Assembly: GCF_047302285.1 (NCBI RefSeq)
Contig: NZ_CP154845.1
Coordinates: forward strand, 4,402,001-4,466,000
Origin: Robertmurraya sp047302285
GTDB lineage: Bacteria; Bacillota; Bacilli; Bacillales; Cytobacillaceae
Direction: 5' to 3'
DNA length: 64,000 nucleotides
Of the stretch, positions 9,167-18,724 are shown piece by piece; within the stretch, counting starts at the first letter, position 1; every line of letters starts with the position of its first letter. The translations under genes and the position numbers were made by a program. The notes under the pieces are model-generated. The model had not been told where the DNA came from. It saw only the letters and a list, made by a program, of their open reading frames with translations, and searched no databases.

Positions 9167-10942
9167 TTGTTAAAAGAAGCTATATTTCATCGTCCAAAGA
9201 ACAACTATGCATACGCGTATAATGAAAAGGTATTACACATCCGCTTACAAACGAAAAAAAATGATGTCACAAAAGTTCAACTTATCCACGGTGACCCTCA
9301 TGAATGGGGAGAAAAAGGTTGGGTGTATCAACACAGGGATATGCACATCCAATTTTCAGATAGACTTTTCGATTACTGGATTGTCGAGATTGTACCGGAA
9401 TATCGTAGACTTCGATATGGATTTCAACTATTTAGCGAAAAGGAAAAAAGCATCATCTATACTGAAAGAGGTTTCCTAGATCATATTCCAGCTGAAGATA
9501 TCTCTTATTTCTTTTGCTTTCCATTTCTAAATAAAATTGATGTGTTCCATGCACCTGAATGGGTTTCGAATACTGTTTGGTATCAAATATTCCCTGAACG
9601 ATTCGCAAATGGTGATCGATCTATAAACCCAAAAGATACGCTTCCTTGGGGGAGCGCAAAGCCTGGCCCAAACAATTTCTTTGGTGGTGATTTCCAAGGC
9701 GTAATCAATCACTTAGATCACCTTGTTGAACTCGGCATAAACGGAATCTACTTTACCCCCATCTTTAAGGCTGGATCGAATCATAAATACGATACAATCG
9801 ATTACATGGAAATTGACCCACAGTTCGGGGATAAAGAAACATTCCGCCAATTAGTGCAAGAATGTCACAAACGCGGCATCCGTATCATGCTAGATGCGGT
9901 CTTTAATCATAGTGGTTTTTATTTTCCACCATTCCAGGATGTATTAAAGAATCAAGAGAAATCTAAGTATAAAGATTGGTTTCACCTATGGGAATTCCCT
10001 GTTGTGACTGAACCAAAGCCAAACTACGATACATTTGCCTTTGTTTCTTCCATGCCCAAGTTAAATACAGAAAACCATGAAGTAAGGGAATATTTACTTG
10101 ACGTTGCCCGTTATTGGGTAGAGGAATTTGATATTGATGGTTGGCGATTGGATGTAGCAAATGAGGTTGACCATGCTTTTTGGAGAGATTTCCGCAAAAC
10201 GGTTAAAGCTGTAAAACCTGAAGCATATATTTTAGGTGAAATTTGGCATGATTCGATGCCATGGCTACAAGGGGATCAGTTTGACGCAGTCATGAATTAT
10301 CCTTTTACGAATAGTGCTATCGATTTTTTTGCAAAGGAAATAATGAGCATCCAAGACTTCGAAGATTCAATTGTTAGAGTACAGCAAATGTACCCTAAAA
10401 ACGTGAATGAAGTCGCGTTTAATCTATTAGATAGCCATGATACACCTCGTATTCTTACTTTAGCGAATGGGAATCGCAAACGAGTTAAGTTGCTCTACCT
10501 TTTCCAATTTAGCTTTTTCGGATCTCCATGTATTTATTACGGGGATGAAATAGGCATGGCCGGCGGACAAGACCCTGGGTGTCGTGCTTGTATGGAATGG
10601 AATGAAAGCAAGCAGGACCGAGAGTTATTTGCTTTCCTTAAGAATCTAATAGCATGGCGTAAGAATGAGCCGCTAGTTGGAAATGGTGGTAATTTCCGAA
10701 TTATTCATGCAGATGCGGAACAAAATTATCTCATTTATGAAAAAGCGAATGCTCAAAAGAGATTATTGTTCATGCTAAACAATAGCCATGATCAAGTAGA
10801 GGTGACAAAAGATTTAAGTACAAAACCATTGCATGAATTCATAATGGCAGATGGTTCCTTTAAAAAGAGGCCGATCCATTTAGACACTCCTATCCAATTG
10901 AGTGGATTAGACTTTCGTATCTTTGAAGAATTACTCGATTAA
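9167..10942 (+). CDS. Cyclomaltodextrinase / neopullulanase / maltogenic amylase (GH13)
   Basis: 591 aa, usual length for the intracellular CDase/neopullulanase group. It starts with TTG, preceded by AAAGGGGAT. Residues 1-125 match the CBM34-like N-terminal domain used for dimerisation. The TIM-barrel follows with all four GH13 signatures: DAVFNH (about 243-248), GWRLDVANEV with nucleophile Asp329, GEIWHD with acid/base Glu358, and LLDSHDTPR with Asp425. No signal peptide, so it acts in the cytoplasm on imported cyclodextrins or maltodextrins. Divergent from the MalR-like repressor. Confidence 0.9.
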   Translation: MLKEAIFHRPKNNYAYAYNEKVLHIRLQTKKNDVTKVQLIHGDPHEWGEKGWVYQHRDMHIQFSDRLFDYWIVEIVPEYRRLRYGFQLFSEKEKSIIYTERGFLDHIPAEDISYFFCFPFLNKIDVFHAPEWVSNTVWYQIFPERFANGDRSINPKDTLPWGSAKPGPNNFFGGDFQGVINHLDHLVELGINGIYFTPIFKAGSNHKYDTIDYMEIDPQFGDKETFRQLVQECHKRGIRIMLDAVFNHSGFYFPPFQDVLKNQEKSKYKDWFHLWEFPVVTEPKPNYDTFAFVSSMPKLNTENHEVREYLLDVARYWVEEFDIDGWRLDVANEVDHAFWRDFRKTVKAVKPEAYILGEIWHDSMPWLQGDQFDAVMNYPFTNSAIDFFAKEIMSIQDFEDSIVRVQQMYPKNVNEVAFNLLDSHDTPRILTLANGNRKRVKLLYLFQFSFFGSPCIYYGDEIGMAGGQDPGCRACMEWNESKQDRELFAFLKNLIAWRKNEPLVGNGGNFRIIHADAEQNYLIYEKANAQKRLLFMLNNSHDQVEVTKDLSTKPLHEFIMADGSFKKRPIHLDTPIQLSGLDFRIFEELLD

Positions 10943-10964
10943 CTCTTTAAAAAAAGAGGCTGGG

Positions 10965-10993
10965 TCAAAAAGTCGGTGTTAACGACTTTTTGA
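10965..10993 (+). terminator. Terminator of the GH13 gene
   Basis: TCAAAAAGTCG ... CGACTTTTTGA, an 11-bp perfect stem ending in a T-rich arm shortly after the stop. Confidence 0.75.
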
Positions 10994-11004
10994 TTCTAGT
11001 TTGG

Positions 11005-11283
11005 AGTGTATAAATTCCCTCGACTTGTGGATAAAATGTTCGTATAAACAGTTGGAGTATCGGTATGAAAAATAACAGGAAAAATTCCGACTAATGAGCA
11101 ACCATCATGAAAAAGAGCCGAAATAACAGGAAAAATTCCTGCTATTCACTCAAAAAATGCCAAAATAAACGATTTTGCCCTCCATAAGCGGAAAATCTTC
11201 CGTTATTTTCCCGAAAAGGGACTCCAATGAGGAGATAACAGGAAAAATTCCGCTTAATGGTGAGAGGTGGTTGGAGTAAAATA
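11005..11283 (+). repeat. Interspersed repeat, copy 1 (AACAGGAAAAATTCC family)
   Basis: Contains several internal units of the form AACAGGAAAAATTCC (near 11068, 11132 and 11236), plus TAAATTCCCTCGACTTGTGG and CCATAAGCGGAAAATCTTCC. The same succession occurs in reverse complement at about 28145-28440. It is non-coding and behaves like a dispersed intergenic repeat. Confidence 0.8.
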
Positions 11284-11432
11284 GGGTCTTATATTAGAAA
11301 TTTAGACAAACCAGAAATCGATTGGATTCTTGAAGGCTAATTTGAGTTTCACTCGATTTTCTCTACGAGGAAAATCGAAGGTAGAAAACGAAATGGGTGT
11401 TACGTTAATGGAAAATTAACATACACAAATAG

Positions 11433-11473
11433 AGAAAGGTGAATTTGAGTACCCTCAGGATTCACCTTTCTCA
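11433..11473. terminator. Hairpin downstream of the GH1 gene
   Basis: GAGAAAGGTGAAT ... ATTCACCTTTCTC, a 13-bp stem with a 15-nt loop, about 40 bp past the stop of the minus-strand GH1 gene. The T-run is weak on both sides. Confidence 0.55.
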
Positions 11474-11511
11474 TGATTTGAAGCTAGTTATGTCCCTGCC
11501 TCTTTTTTCTA

Positions 11512-12948
11512 TTATAGATTACGACCATTCGTCTCAATCACTTCTTTATACCAATAATAGCTTTTCTTTTTGATACGGCGAAGGTCATGTTCTCCTTCTT
11601 CGTGTTGATTGACATACACAAAACCATACCGTTTTTGGAAACCATTCAACCAGCTGAGAAGATCTGTAAACGACCAGGTACAATAGCCCATCATATCCAC
11701 ACCATCCGTGATCGCTTCTTGAACCGCTTTTAAATGTAGTTGGAGATAATTTATGCGATAGTCATCATTGATTACATCGCCTTCTTCGAGCTTATCGTAT
11801 TCGCCCAGACCGTTTTCACTAATTAAAATCGGTAGTTTGTAGCGGTTTGTGATTCGACGAAGGCCAATTCGAAGACCCGTCGGATCAATATTCCAGTCCC
11901 AATTTGTTCGTTCAAGATGTTCATTCTTGACCGTTTTAAAGAGACCTGGGACTCCTGTATCCTGAGATGTCCCTTTTTTACCTGATGTATTCACTTTCCC
12001 TTCGGAAACTCCATCTAGTGGATTCATTTCAAAGGTTGTCGTTTGGTAATAATTTACCCCCATAAAATCTGGTTTGCCTTCTTTTAGCAACTCGAAATCA
12101 CCGTTTTCGATCATTGGAGCCAAACCTTTTTCCGCTAAGTAATTCCAAGCAGCCTTAGGGTATGTTCCCCACGCATAAATATCCATCCACCAATGAGCAT
12201 TTAGCTCTTCTGCATTTTCCGCAGAAAGAATATCTTCCGGCTTTGAAGATGCAGCATAGGATGGGGAGTACGCAAAACTAGGTCCGATTTTCCCGTCTGG
12301 TACATACTTACGAAACTCTTTAATCGCACTTGCATTTGCTAGATTGGCATGATGATTCACTTGATAAAAGAGCTTTTCATTCTTCACACCTGGAGGATGT
12401 AAGGCCATTCGATATCCTAAACCAGTGAAGATATTTTGCTCATTCAGACTTACCCAGTACTTGACTCGATCACCAAAATGTTTGTATAAAGTTACTGCGT
12501 AATCCGTAAAGTCCTGGACGATTTCTCGAGATTCCCAGCCTCCATATTGATCTTGAAGGGCTTGTGGTAAATCCCAATGATAAATGGTTAAAATAGGCTC
12601 AATTTTGTTTTTAATTAGTTCATCGATTAAATCGCTATAAAACTGTAGGCCTTTTTCATTTACAGTCCCTTTCCCTTTAGGGTAAATTCGTGCCCAAGCA
12701 ACAGAAAAACGGTAAGCTTTCATTCCCATTTCGGCCATCAATTGGACATCTTCTTTGTAGCGATGGTAATGATCAACCGCTACATCACCTGTTGTACCTT
12801 TGAAGGTTTTACCAGGAATTCGAACGAACTGATCCCAGTTAGAAGGACCCTTTCCATCTTCATCCCAAGCTCCTTCTACTTGATAAGCAGCAGAAGCTGA
12901 ACCCCATAAAAAATCTTTCGGAAATGATTTTAAATTTTCATGTAACAT
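11512..12948 (-). CDS. GH1 glycosidase, probably 6-phospho-beta-glycosidase
   Basis: 478 aa TIM-barrel GH1 enzyme. Acid/base Glu170 sits in VSLNEQN (Gln instead of the usual Pro or Ile after Glu) and nucleophile Glu378 in ISENGLG. The C-terminal Ser432-Trp433...Lys439...Tyr441 (SWLNGFQKRYG) matches the phosphate-binding Ser/Lys/Tyr pattern of LacG-type 6-phospho-beta-galactosidases rather than the Glu-Trp pattern of unphosphorylated beta-glucosidases. It is the last gene of a minus-strand operon after a ROK kinase, a LacI regulator and an ABC importer. Inference: the ROK kinase phosphorylates an imported beta-disaccharide and this enzyme splits it. The substrate is not known. Confidence 0.85.
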   Translation of the reverse strand: MLHENLKSFPKDFLWGSASAAYQVEGAWDEDGKGPSNWDQFVRIPGKTFKGTTGDVAVDHYHRYKEDVQLMAEMGMKAYRFSVAWARIYPKGKGTVNEKGLQFYSDLIDELIKNKIEPILTIYHWDLPQALQDQYGGWESREIVQDFTDYAVTLYKHFGDRVKYWVSLNEQNIFTGLGYRMALHPPGVKNEKLFYQVNHHANLANASAIKEFRKYVPDGKIGPSFAYSPSYAASSKPEDILSAENAEELNAHWWMDIYAWGTYPKAAWNYLAEKGLAPMIENGDFELLKEGKPDFMGVNYYQTTTFEMNPLDGVSEGKVNTSGKKGTSQDTGVPGLFKTVKNEHLERTNWDWNIDPTGLRIGLRRITNRYKLPILISENGLGEYDKLEEGDVINDDYRINYLQLHLKAVQEAITDGVDMMGYCTWSFTDLLSWLNGFQKRYGFVYVNQHEEGEHDLRRIKKKSYYWYKEVIETNGRNL

Positions 12949-13023
12949 CTCTTACCCTCCTATGTATATATTCTCCTTAAAGAAATGAACCATACAACTG
13001 GGTAAGCTGATGGTTCAACTCCT

Positions 13024-13935
13024 TCAACGGCTAGACATTTTTGTAGCCCTTTGTAAAAAATGATACAGAGCACCAATTAAGTTTGAATCATTTCCAAATT
13101 GGCATGGCTCCACCTGAATGGTGAGACATTGTTCATTTGGTTTCATGACTTTTAACTTTTCGTTAATTTGGTCAATGAATCCTTCGCGTTTACTAATTGC
13201 CCCACCGAGCAAAATTTTCTCCGGATCAATGATATACTGCAAATTATAAATTCCTACAGCTAGACGCTTAGTAAACTTTTCGATTTCATCCTGCACTTCC
13301 ATGTCACCATCATCTGCCATTTTAAAGACCGTAACTCCATCGAGAGTATGTGGGTCCATATCTTTACGCTTTGCGACTTGCGTTACTAAGCCCCAGGTGG
13401 CAGCAAGTGCACTCCATGACTCACCTATAGGCTGTGCCAAATAATCTTCGAGAATCATATAACCAAATTCCCCACCGAAGAGATTTCTGCCATGACGAAT
13501 TTTTTTATCCAGAACCAGTGCTCCACCGATTCCAGTACCAATGATAACACAGATATAATCACTGTTTCCTTTTGCCGCACCTATCCAACCTTCAGCCAGC
13601 CCGGCACAATTCGCATCATTTTCTAGCTCTACAGGGAGATCGGTTCGCTCTTGGATCAATTCCTTTATATTTGGCCCATGAATATAGGAAATAGCCGTGA
13701 TCCCTTTAATAAATCCAGATTCGACGTTGACAGCCCCCGGCATACTTAAAGCGACGCCGCTTACCTTATGACTTTTTTGGAAACCTTTGACCACGGAATC
13801 TATCGTATCAATAAAGGAATCTAGCCCATCTCTAGGAGTGAGGACAGATGATTTCTCTAAAAAATTTCCTGTCTCATCCATTAGAGAATATTTAATCGCG
13901 GAACCTCCGACATCAAAAACTGCAAAATAACTCAC
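13024..13935 (-). CDS. ROK-family sugar kinase, BglK-like
   Basis: 303 aa from the GTG at 13935, chosen because TAGGAGG lies 7 nt upstream; an earlier in-frame ATG at 13953 overlaps that ribosome binding site. The N-terminal ATP-binding motif AVFDVGGSAIKYSL and the ROK core ENDANCAGLAEGW, IGTGIGGALVLD and GGEFGYM are present. The Cys-rich zinc motif typical of many ROK glucokinases is absent, as in BglK beta-glucoside kinases. These phosphorylate cellobiose-type disaccharides with ATP. Placed between the ABC importer genes and a phospho-type GH1 enzyme, it fits a kinase-dependent, non-PTS disaccharide route. The disaccharide specificity is inferred. Confidence 0.8.
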   Translation of the reverse strand: MSYFAVFDVGGSAIKYSLMDETGNFLEKSSVLTPRDGLDSFIDTIDSVVKGFQKSHKVSGVALSMPGAVNVESGFIKGITAISYIHGPNIKELIQERTDLPVELENDANCAGLAEGWIGAAKGNSDYICVIIGTGIGGALVLDKKIRHGRNLFGGEFGYMILEDYLAQPIGESWSALAATWGLVTQVAKRKDMDPHTLDGVTVFKMADDGDMEVQDEIEKFTKRLAVGIYNLQYIIDPEKILLGGAISKREGFIDQINEKLKVMKPNEQCLTIQVEPCQFGNDSNLIGALYHFLQRATKMSSR

Positions 13936-14008
13936 CAGAAACCCTCCTATCATCCCATACCATTCTTGGTGTAAAAAAATATACTTTAAAAACTTAAATC
14001 AATATGAA

Positions 14009-15025
14009 TTACCAGAAGGTTTTATTCGTTCCACACGATTCCCTCAAGATCAGTTCAGAATCAGTAAACACAGGCTTAAGTTTCGATTTTCCCTCAATTA
14101 AATCATTTAACATATAAGCTGATAATTTACCGATTTTCTCTTTATCCTGCTTGACCGTAGTCAGTTTTGGGGCACTATATCGGCAAGCTGCGATGTCATC
14201 ACATCCGACAATTCGAATATCACTCGGTGTATGAAGTCCCGCTTCTTCAATAGCCCTTAACGCACCTAATGCCATTAAGTCAGATGCAGCAAATATAGCT
14301 TCTGGATAATCCTTCAATTCAAGCATTTTCTTCATCGCGATATAGCCGCTTTCTTCTTGAAAATCCCCATATTGAATCCATTCGTCATTGATGTCAAGAC
14401 CAAACTGATTCATCGCATCCGTGAACCCTTTTAGCCGTAGATTTGAAATAACAGATTCACGCATCCCACCGATATAGCCAATTTTTCTAAGGGAGTTCAA
14501 ATAAAAATGCTCGACTACTTTTCTTGATAAATTCACATTATCTGTCATGACATAGCTTGCTCTCGGCCCAGTTAATTCGATATCAATCCCAATACAAGGA
14601 AAACCGCTTTCGGCAAGCTCAAAAGTAGCCTTTTCTACTTCTTCACCAGCAATAATTAAACAACCGTCTAAATTAAAATGTCTACATCTCGCTAAATAAC
14701 TCCCTTGAAAATGTTCATTGGAAAACATTAGAATATCGTAGCCTAGTAAGCCAATATTTTTTTTAAAGGTCGAAATAACTTCATTAAAATAAGGGTGGGT
14801 CATATCGACATTAATTTTACCTGCATAAATGAGTCCAATAAGACTTGATTTCTTAGTCGCGAGTGAGCGAGCAGAAAAATTAGGCGCATAACCCATTTCA
14901 TTTATGACTGTCATGACTTTATTCTTTGTTTTGTCACTTATTCCACCGTAATTATTAATGACTTTCGATACGGTTGAACGTGATACTCCTGCCATCTTGG
15001 CAATGTCATCGATCGTTAAGTTCAT
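14009..15025 (-). CDS. LacI-family transcriptional regulator of the sugar ABC operon
   Basis: 338 aa from the ATG at 15025, preceded by AGAAGGGAT; the longer upstream frame has no ribosome binding site. The HTH at residues 2-25 (LTIDDIAKMAGVSRSTVSKV) and the sugar-binding domain are typical. It lies inside the operon it probably controls. Two GAAACCGGTTTC palindromes upstream of the operon (18509 and 18713) have the symmetric CG-centred form recognised by LacI proteins and are its likely operators. The inducer is unknown, presumably the imported sugar. Confidence 0.85.
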   Translation of the reverse strand: MNLTIDDIAKMAGVSRSTVSKVINNYGGISDKTKNKVMTVINEMGYAPNFSARSLATKKSSLIGLIYAGKINVDMTHPYFNEVISTFKKNIGLLGYDILMFSNEHFQGSYLARCRHFNLDGCLIIAGEEVEKATFELAESGFPCIGIDIELTGPRASYVMTDNVNLSRKVVEHFYLNSLRKIGYIGGMRESVISNLRLKGFTDAMNQFGLDINDEWIQYGDFQEESGYIAMKKMLELKDYPEAIFAASDLMALGALRAIEEAGLHTPSDIRIVGCDDIAACRYSAPKLTTVKQDKEKIGKLSAYMLNDLIEGKSKLKPVFTDSELILRESCGTNKTFW

Positions 15026-15118
15026 TATGTTATCCCTTCTATTCCCATCTAAATTCTCTCTTAATGTTAGATTACAAGTAGTTGGAAAATGAAACAATAG
15101 CAGGGTAGGAAAAATTTA

Positions 15119-15967
15119 TTATTTTACAGACCCTTCCGTAATACTTGAGATAAATAAACGGTTAAATAATAGGAAGATAACTAGTAATGGAACAGTCGCC
15201 CAGAACACCCCAGATAAAATCATTCCAAAATCAATATTATTGGTGTTGCTTAATTGCGCCAATGCTACTTGAATGGTATACATTTCAGGATCTCTTAAAA
15301 TCGTAAACTGCCATAAGAATTCTCCCCAAACTGCCGTAAAGACAATGATCCCTAATGTAGCAAATGCCGGCAGGATAATCGGCAAGACAATGCTCCAGTA
15401 GATTCTGAAGTTCGAACACCCATCTAATTTTGCCGCTTCAATTAATTCATCTGGAACCCCTTCTGAAATATATTGACGCATTAGAAAAATTCCTAATGGA
15501 TTTAAAAAGAATAAAATCATGACCCCAGGCAATGTATCAAGAAGCCCAGCTTTCGAAACTAAAAAATATTGAGGGATTAACCCTAACTGCGGCGGGATAA
15601 TCATCGTTACTAAAATCGCGATAAAGAGAATGTTTTTGCCAGGAAATTTAAACTTCGCAAAAGCAAAACCTGCTAATGAACTGATGAACAAAACCACAAT
15701 CGTTACGACTGCACAAAGGATAAAAGAGTTCCACATTCCTCCAAAGAAATCAATTTGACTCATCACTTTTTTAAAGTTTTCAATCATCATATTCCCCGGT
15801 GTGAGAGTTGGCGGAATCGAGTTATAGGCAGCACTCGGCCTTGTTGCCATGACAAACATCCAGTAGAAAGGAAAGAGTGAAACGATAGAAGCGATGAATA
15901 AGAATACGTAAACAAATATTCTGCCGATGGAGAATTTTTTTCGTTTTAGATTTTGTTGTTTACTCAT
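15119..15967 (-). CDS. Sugar ABC transporter permease (MalG/LacG-type)
   Basis: 282 aa, six predicted membrane segments. The cytoplasmic EAA-type loop (ISEGVPDELIEAAKLDGCSN, about residues 170-190) contacts the ATPase. It overlaps the preceding permease by 4 bp, showing translational coupling. It belongs to the carbohydrate uptake CUT1 class. No ATPase gene is present, so a shared MsmX-type ATPase elsewhere is expected. Confidence 0.92.
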   Translation of the reverse strand: MSKQQNLKRKKFSIGRIFVYVFLFIASIVSLFPFYWMFVMATRPSAAYNSIPPTLTPGNMMIENFKKVMSQIDFFGGMWNSFILCAVVTIVVLFISSLAGFAFAKFKFPGKNILFIAILVTMIIPPQLGLIPQYFLVSKAGLLDTLPGVMILFFLNPLGIFLMRQYISEGVPDELIEAAKLDGCSNFRIYWSIVLPIILPAFATLGIIVFTAVWGEFLWQFTILRDPEMYTIQVALAQLSNTNNIDFGMILSGVFWATVPLLVIFLLFNRLFISSITEGSVK

Positions 15968-16923
15968 CTTTCCTCACCTCTCTTTTTCCTTCCAAAACCT
16001 TGTGTTAACTTTAAATTGAAAACAGCAAATACCGTAATGATAACTAATAAAATAATCGCGGTTGCTGATGCTGTCCCAAATGATTGCAATCTAAATGCAT
16101 CTCGATACAAGTACATCACAATCGTCATCGCTTCATCTCTTGTAAAAGCATCTCTACCTAAGAATACAGTTGGCTCAGAGAATAATTGCATCGCTCCAAC
16201 CGTTGAAGTGAATACCGTTAAAAGGATAAATGGTTTCAACATCGGGATTGTAATATAAAAAAGCTGCTGAAATTTATTTGCCCCATCAACTGTCGCCGCC
16301 TCATATAAATCATTCGGAATGCTTTGAATTCCAGCTAGATAAATGATCGTGTTATATCCTACCCAACGCCAGAAAACCATGATCGAAATCGCAATTTTTG
16401 TCCCCCATTCTGAGGCTTTCCATGCGATTGGATCAAGTCCAAAGAAGTTGGTCAAGACGTAGTTCGCCAAAGAAGATTCGTGATTACTAAACAGCACACT
16501 AAAAATAAGAGCTACGGCAACCATGGAGGTTAAATAAGGCATAAATACAGTTACGCGAAAGAAACTTTTAAACTTAAGAAAAGCCATATTTAATAAATAG
16601 GCGAGGATAAGACCAACCACCAACTGAGGAGCAGTGCCCATGATCCCCATAATGATCGTATTGTAAACCGACTTCCAAAACAGCGGATCAGTTAATACGA
16701 CCTGAAAATTAGCCAATCCATTAAATGTCATCGGGCTTAATCCGTTCCATTTTTGAAAGGCCAAATAAATACTAAAAAGCGCAGGATATAAGCCAATAAG
16801 TGTAAAAATTATGAAGAAAGGAGCTATATATAAATACCCGGAAATCATGTCCTTTTTTTCCTCAGACTTGTATTTTTTCTTTTTAATGATAGTCTCCTTC
16901 TTACTGATAGAGTCCATTTTCAC
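15964..16923 (-). CDS. Sugar ABC transporter permease (MalF/LacF-type)
   Basis: 319 aa with a basic N-terminal tail, six membrane segments, and the EAA loop IPNDLYEAATVDGANKFQQL (about residues 225-245). It pairs with the downstream permease to form the membrane channel of a CUT1 sugar importer. It lies between the binding-protein gene and the MalG-type permease. Confidence 0.92.
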   Translation of the reverse strand: MKMDSISKKETIIKKKKYKSEEKKDMISGYLYIAPFFIIFTLIGLYPALFSIYLAFQKWNGLSPMTFNGLANFQVVLTDPLFWKSVYNTIIMGIMGTAPQLVVGLILAYLLNMAFLKFKSFFRVTVFMPYLTSMVAVALIFSVLFSNHESSLANYVLTNFFGLDPIAWKASEWGTKIAISIMVFWRWVGYNTIIYLAGIQSIPNDLYEAATVDGANKFQQLFYITIPMLKPFILLTVFTSTVGAMQLFSEPTVFLGRDAFTRDEAMTIVMYLYRDAFRLQSFGTASATAIILLVIITVFAVFNLKLTQGFGRKKRGEER

Positions 16924-17038
16924 GCCTCTTTTCTATTCGCTGTTTTCGTAATGAATGTTATTTTTTCGTAAATGTCCAAAAAACTGACATTTACACCTCA
17001 TATGTGGTTGCGAAAGGCATATTCACAATACGAAGATG

Positions 17039-17093
17039 GTCGGCCTACTATTACAAGCTTTTTTATCAAAAGACTTGCACCTGTAAACCGACC
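17039..17093 (-). promoter_or_regulatory. Hairpin between binding protein and permease genes
   Basis: A GGTCGG ... CCGACC outer stem has TTACAAG/CTTG...TGTAA inner pairing, just after the binding-protein stop. Such intercistronic stems commonly stabilise the upstream message or reduce read-through, giving more binding protein than permease. That role is inferred. Confidence 0.5.
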
Positions 17094-17111
17094 GCTATTC
17101 ATTTTAGTAGA

Positions 17112-18413
17112 TTATCGGTTTAATAAATCTTCCGCACGTTTCACTGCTGCTTCCCATTCTTTTTCTGAGTCTGCCCCTTCATTTTGGACATTCTTTAGCG
17201 CATTCAAGATTTCATTATGAATCGGGAAGTACTTTTCACCTTTATATGGAATACCTGCAATGTCTTGAGCAGCTTCGGCGAACACAGGCGCTGTTGCTTG
17301 ACCACCGAAGAATTCATCTGCATTTGACTTAAATTCGTCCATATCATATACCGATTGTGCAGATGGGAATAATCCATGGCTTTGGAATGATTTTAATTGA
17401 TTTTCTGGTGAAACAAGCCATTCAATAAAATCATAAGCTTCCTGAGCATGCTTTGTTTCATTTGGTATAGCAATGTAAGAACCACCCCAGTTAGCAGCAA
17501 AGTCAGTTGGCAATGTCGCTACATTCCACTTTCCTACAGCATCAGGAGCATTTCCTTCCATCCACCCTTTTAACCAACCTGCACCAAGTTCAGCGGCGAA
17601 CTCACCTTGGTTAACTGCGTTTGCCCATTCTGGACTCCACATTTCAAACTTACCAACGATTCCAAGATCATTTAAGCGAACCGCATAGTCATAGGCTCTT
17701 TTCACTTCACTGTCTGCTCCTAAATTCAATTCATTATCAGGAGTCAAATAAGCTGTTTCTGCAGCATCTAAGTAAGCTCTGAACGCCATTTCAATACTAT
17801 CAACAAAAGGCATTCCTGTTTTTTCTTTTACTTGTAAACCAGCTTTTTCAAACTCTTCTGGTGAATTAATTAAAGCCGCTACCTCTGCCGGGTCGATTGG
17901 AAGTCCAGCTTGCTCAAATAAGTCTGTGCGATAGTACAACGCTTTAGGTCCAATATCTGTTGGAAGACCGAATAGGAAATCACCATCCGCGTTTGCTCCA
18001 CTTACCCATTTCCAATCTAAATACTGAGATTTTACATCGTTTGCGCCAAGATCATATAAATTCTCGAATCGATCTTGAGCTACTTTGAAACGGTCAAATT
18101 GGTCGATTTCCAGCATGGCAATATCCGGTGCACCGCTACCAGCAGATAACGAAGTGAATAACGCATCATGATGATCGGCTGTTTCAGACGATTTTACTTT
18201 AATTTTGATATTAGGATTTTCGTTCTCGTATTCTTTCGCTAATTCTTCATACCCAGTCGCACCAAAAGTCCAAAAATCTAACGTAATTTCTTCCTTACTA
18301 TCGTTAGAATCACCTGATGTATCTTCACTATTTCCACTACAAGCCGCTAAAGATAGCGCAAGCAATGATGATATTCCGAACGCAGCCCATTTTTTCATGC
18401 TTTTCAAATTCAT
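17112..18413 (-). CDS. Sugar ABC transporter substrate-binding lipoprotein
   Basis: 433 aa extracellular solute-binding protein (family 1, maltose-binding-like). Signal peptide with lipobox SLAAC (lipid Cys about residue 25), then a Ser/Asp/Asn linker and the two-lobed binding domain (LDFWTFGATGYEELAKEY, APDIAMLEIDQF, PNETKHAQEAYDFIEWL). It is the first gene of the operon binding protein - permease - permease - lacI - ROK kinase - GH1. The operon order suggests uptake of a beta-linked oligosaccharide, but the ligand cannot be read from the sequence. Confidence 0.92.
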   Translation of the reverse strand: MNLKSMKKWAAFGISSLLALSLAACSGNSEDTSGDSNDSKEEITLDFWTFGATGYEELAKEYENENPNIKIKVKSSETADHHDALFTSLSAGSGAPDIAMLEIDQFDRFKVAQDRFENLYDLGANDVKSQYLDWKWVSGANADGDFLFGLPTDIGPKALYYRTDLFEQAGLPIDPAEVAALINSPEEFEKAGLQVKEKTGMPFVDSIEMAFRAYLDAAETAYLTPDNELNLGADSEVKRAYDYAVRLNDLGIVGKFEMWSPEWANAVNQGEFAAELGAGWLKGWMEGNAPDAVGKWNVATLPTDFAANWGGSYIAIPNETKHAQEAYDFIEWLVSPENQLKSFQSHGLFPSAQSVYDMDEFKSNADEFFGGQATAPVFAEAAQDIAGIPYKGEKYFPIHNEILNALKNVQNEGADSEKEWEAAVKRAEDLLNR

Positions 18414-18508
18414 GACCCCCTAAATAATTTGATATTTTGATAGTTTTTACACCATAAAGATCAATTTAAAGAATGAACACCCCCAAGAAAGTTATTCTCT
18501 TTTTTTCG

Positions 18509-18520
18509 GAAACCGGTTTC
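18509..18520. promoter_or_regulatory. LacI-type operator palindrome, site 1
   Basis: GAAACCGGTTTC, perfect 12-bp palindrome with CG centre, about 95 bp upstream of the binding-protein start. Confidence 0.65.
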
Positions 18521-18712
18521 TAAAATACCTAAAATAAAAAAGTAATCGCTTACATTTTCATAATAATGGCATTTTATTTAAAAATCAACCACTAAATTTA
18601 TGAATTTATTAAAATTTTTATAAAAATCTCTTAGTTTTTAATGATTTAATTACTATATTCCTTTAAAAATAATGATTACACGTGGATATAACCCTCTTAT
18701 TCTATCATTTAC

Positions 18713-18724
18713 GAAACCGGTTTC
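18713..18724. promoter_or_regulatory. LacI-type operator palindrome, site 2
   Basis: A second identical GAAACCGGTTTC, further upstream and close to the end of the PTS EIIA gene. Confidence 0.6.

Larger units (their letters stand above)
10943..11511. other. Intergenic region with terminator, interspersed repeat and hairpin
   Basis: Holds the terminator of the GH13 gene (10965-10993), a roughly 270-bp repeat copy (about 11005-11280) whose inverted partner is at about 28145-28440, and a long hairpin near 11433-11473. No coding sequence is supported. Confidence 0.7.

Noticed and set aside
13936..13953. ATG at 13953 as start of the ROK kinase
   Set aside because: It lies inside the TAGGAGG ribosome binding site of the GTG at 13935, and family members begin at the latter.
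15026..15097. Longer N-terminus for the LacI regulator
   Set aside because: The extra residues are not LacI-like; the ATG at 15025 has a ribosome binding site and gives the canonical HTH start.
16972..17220. Plus-strand frame across the binding-protein end
   Set aside because: Antisense shadow of the lipoprotein gene and its 3' hairpin.
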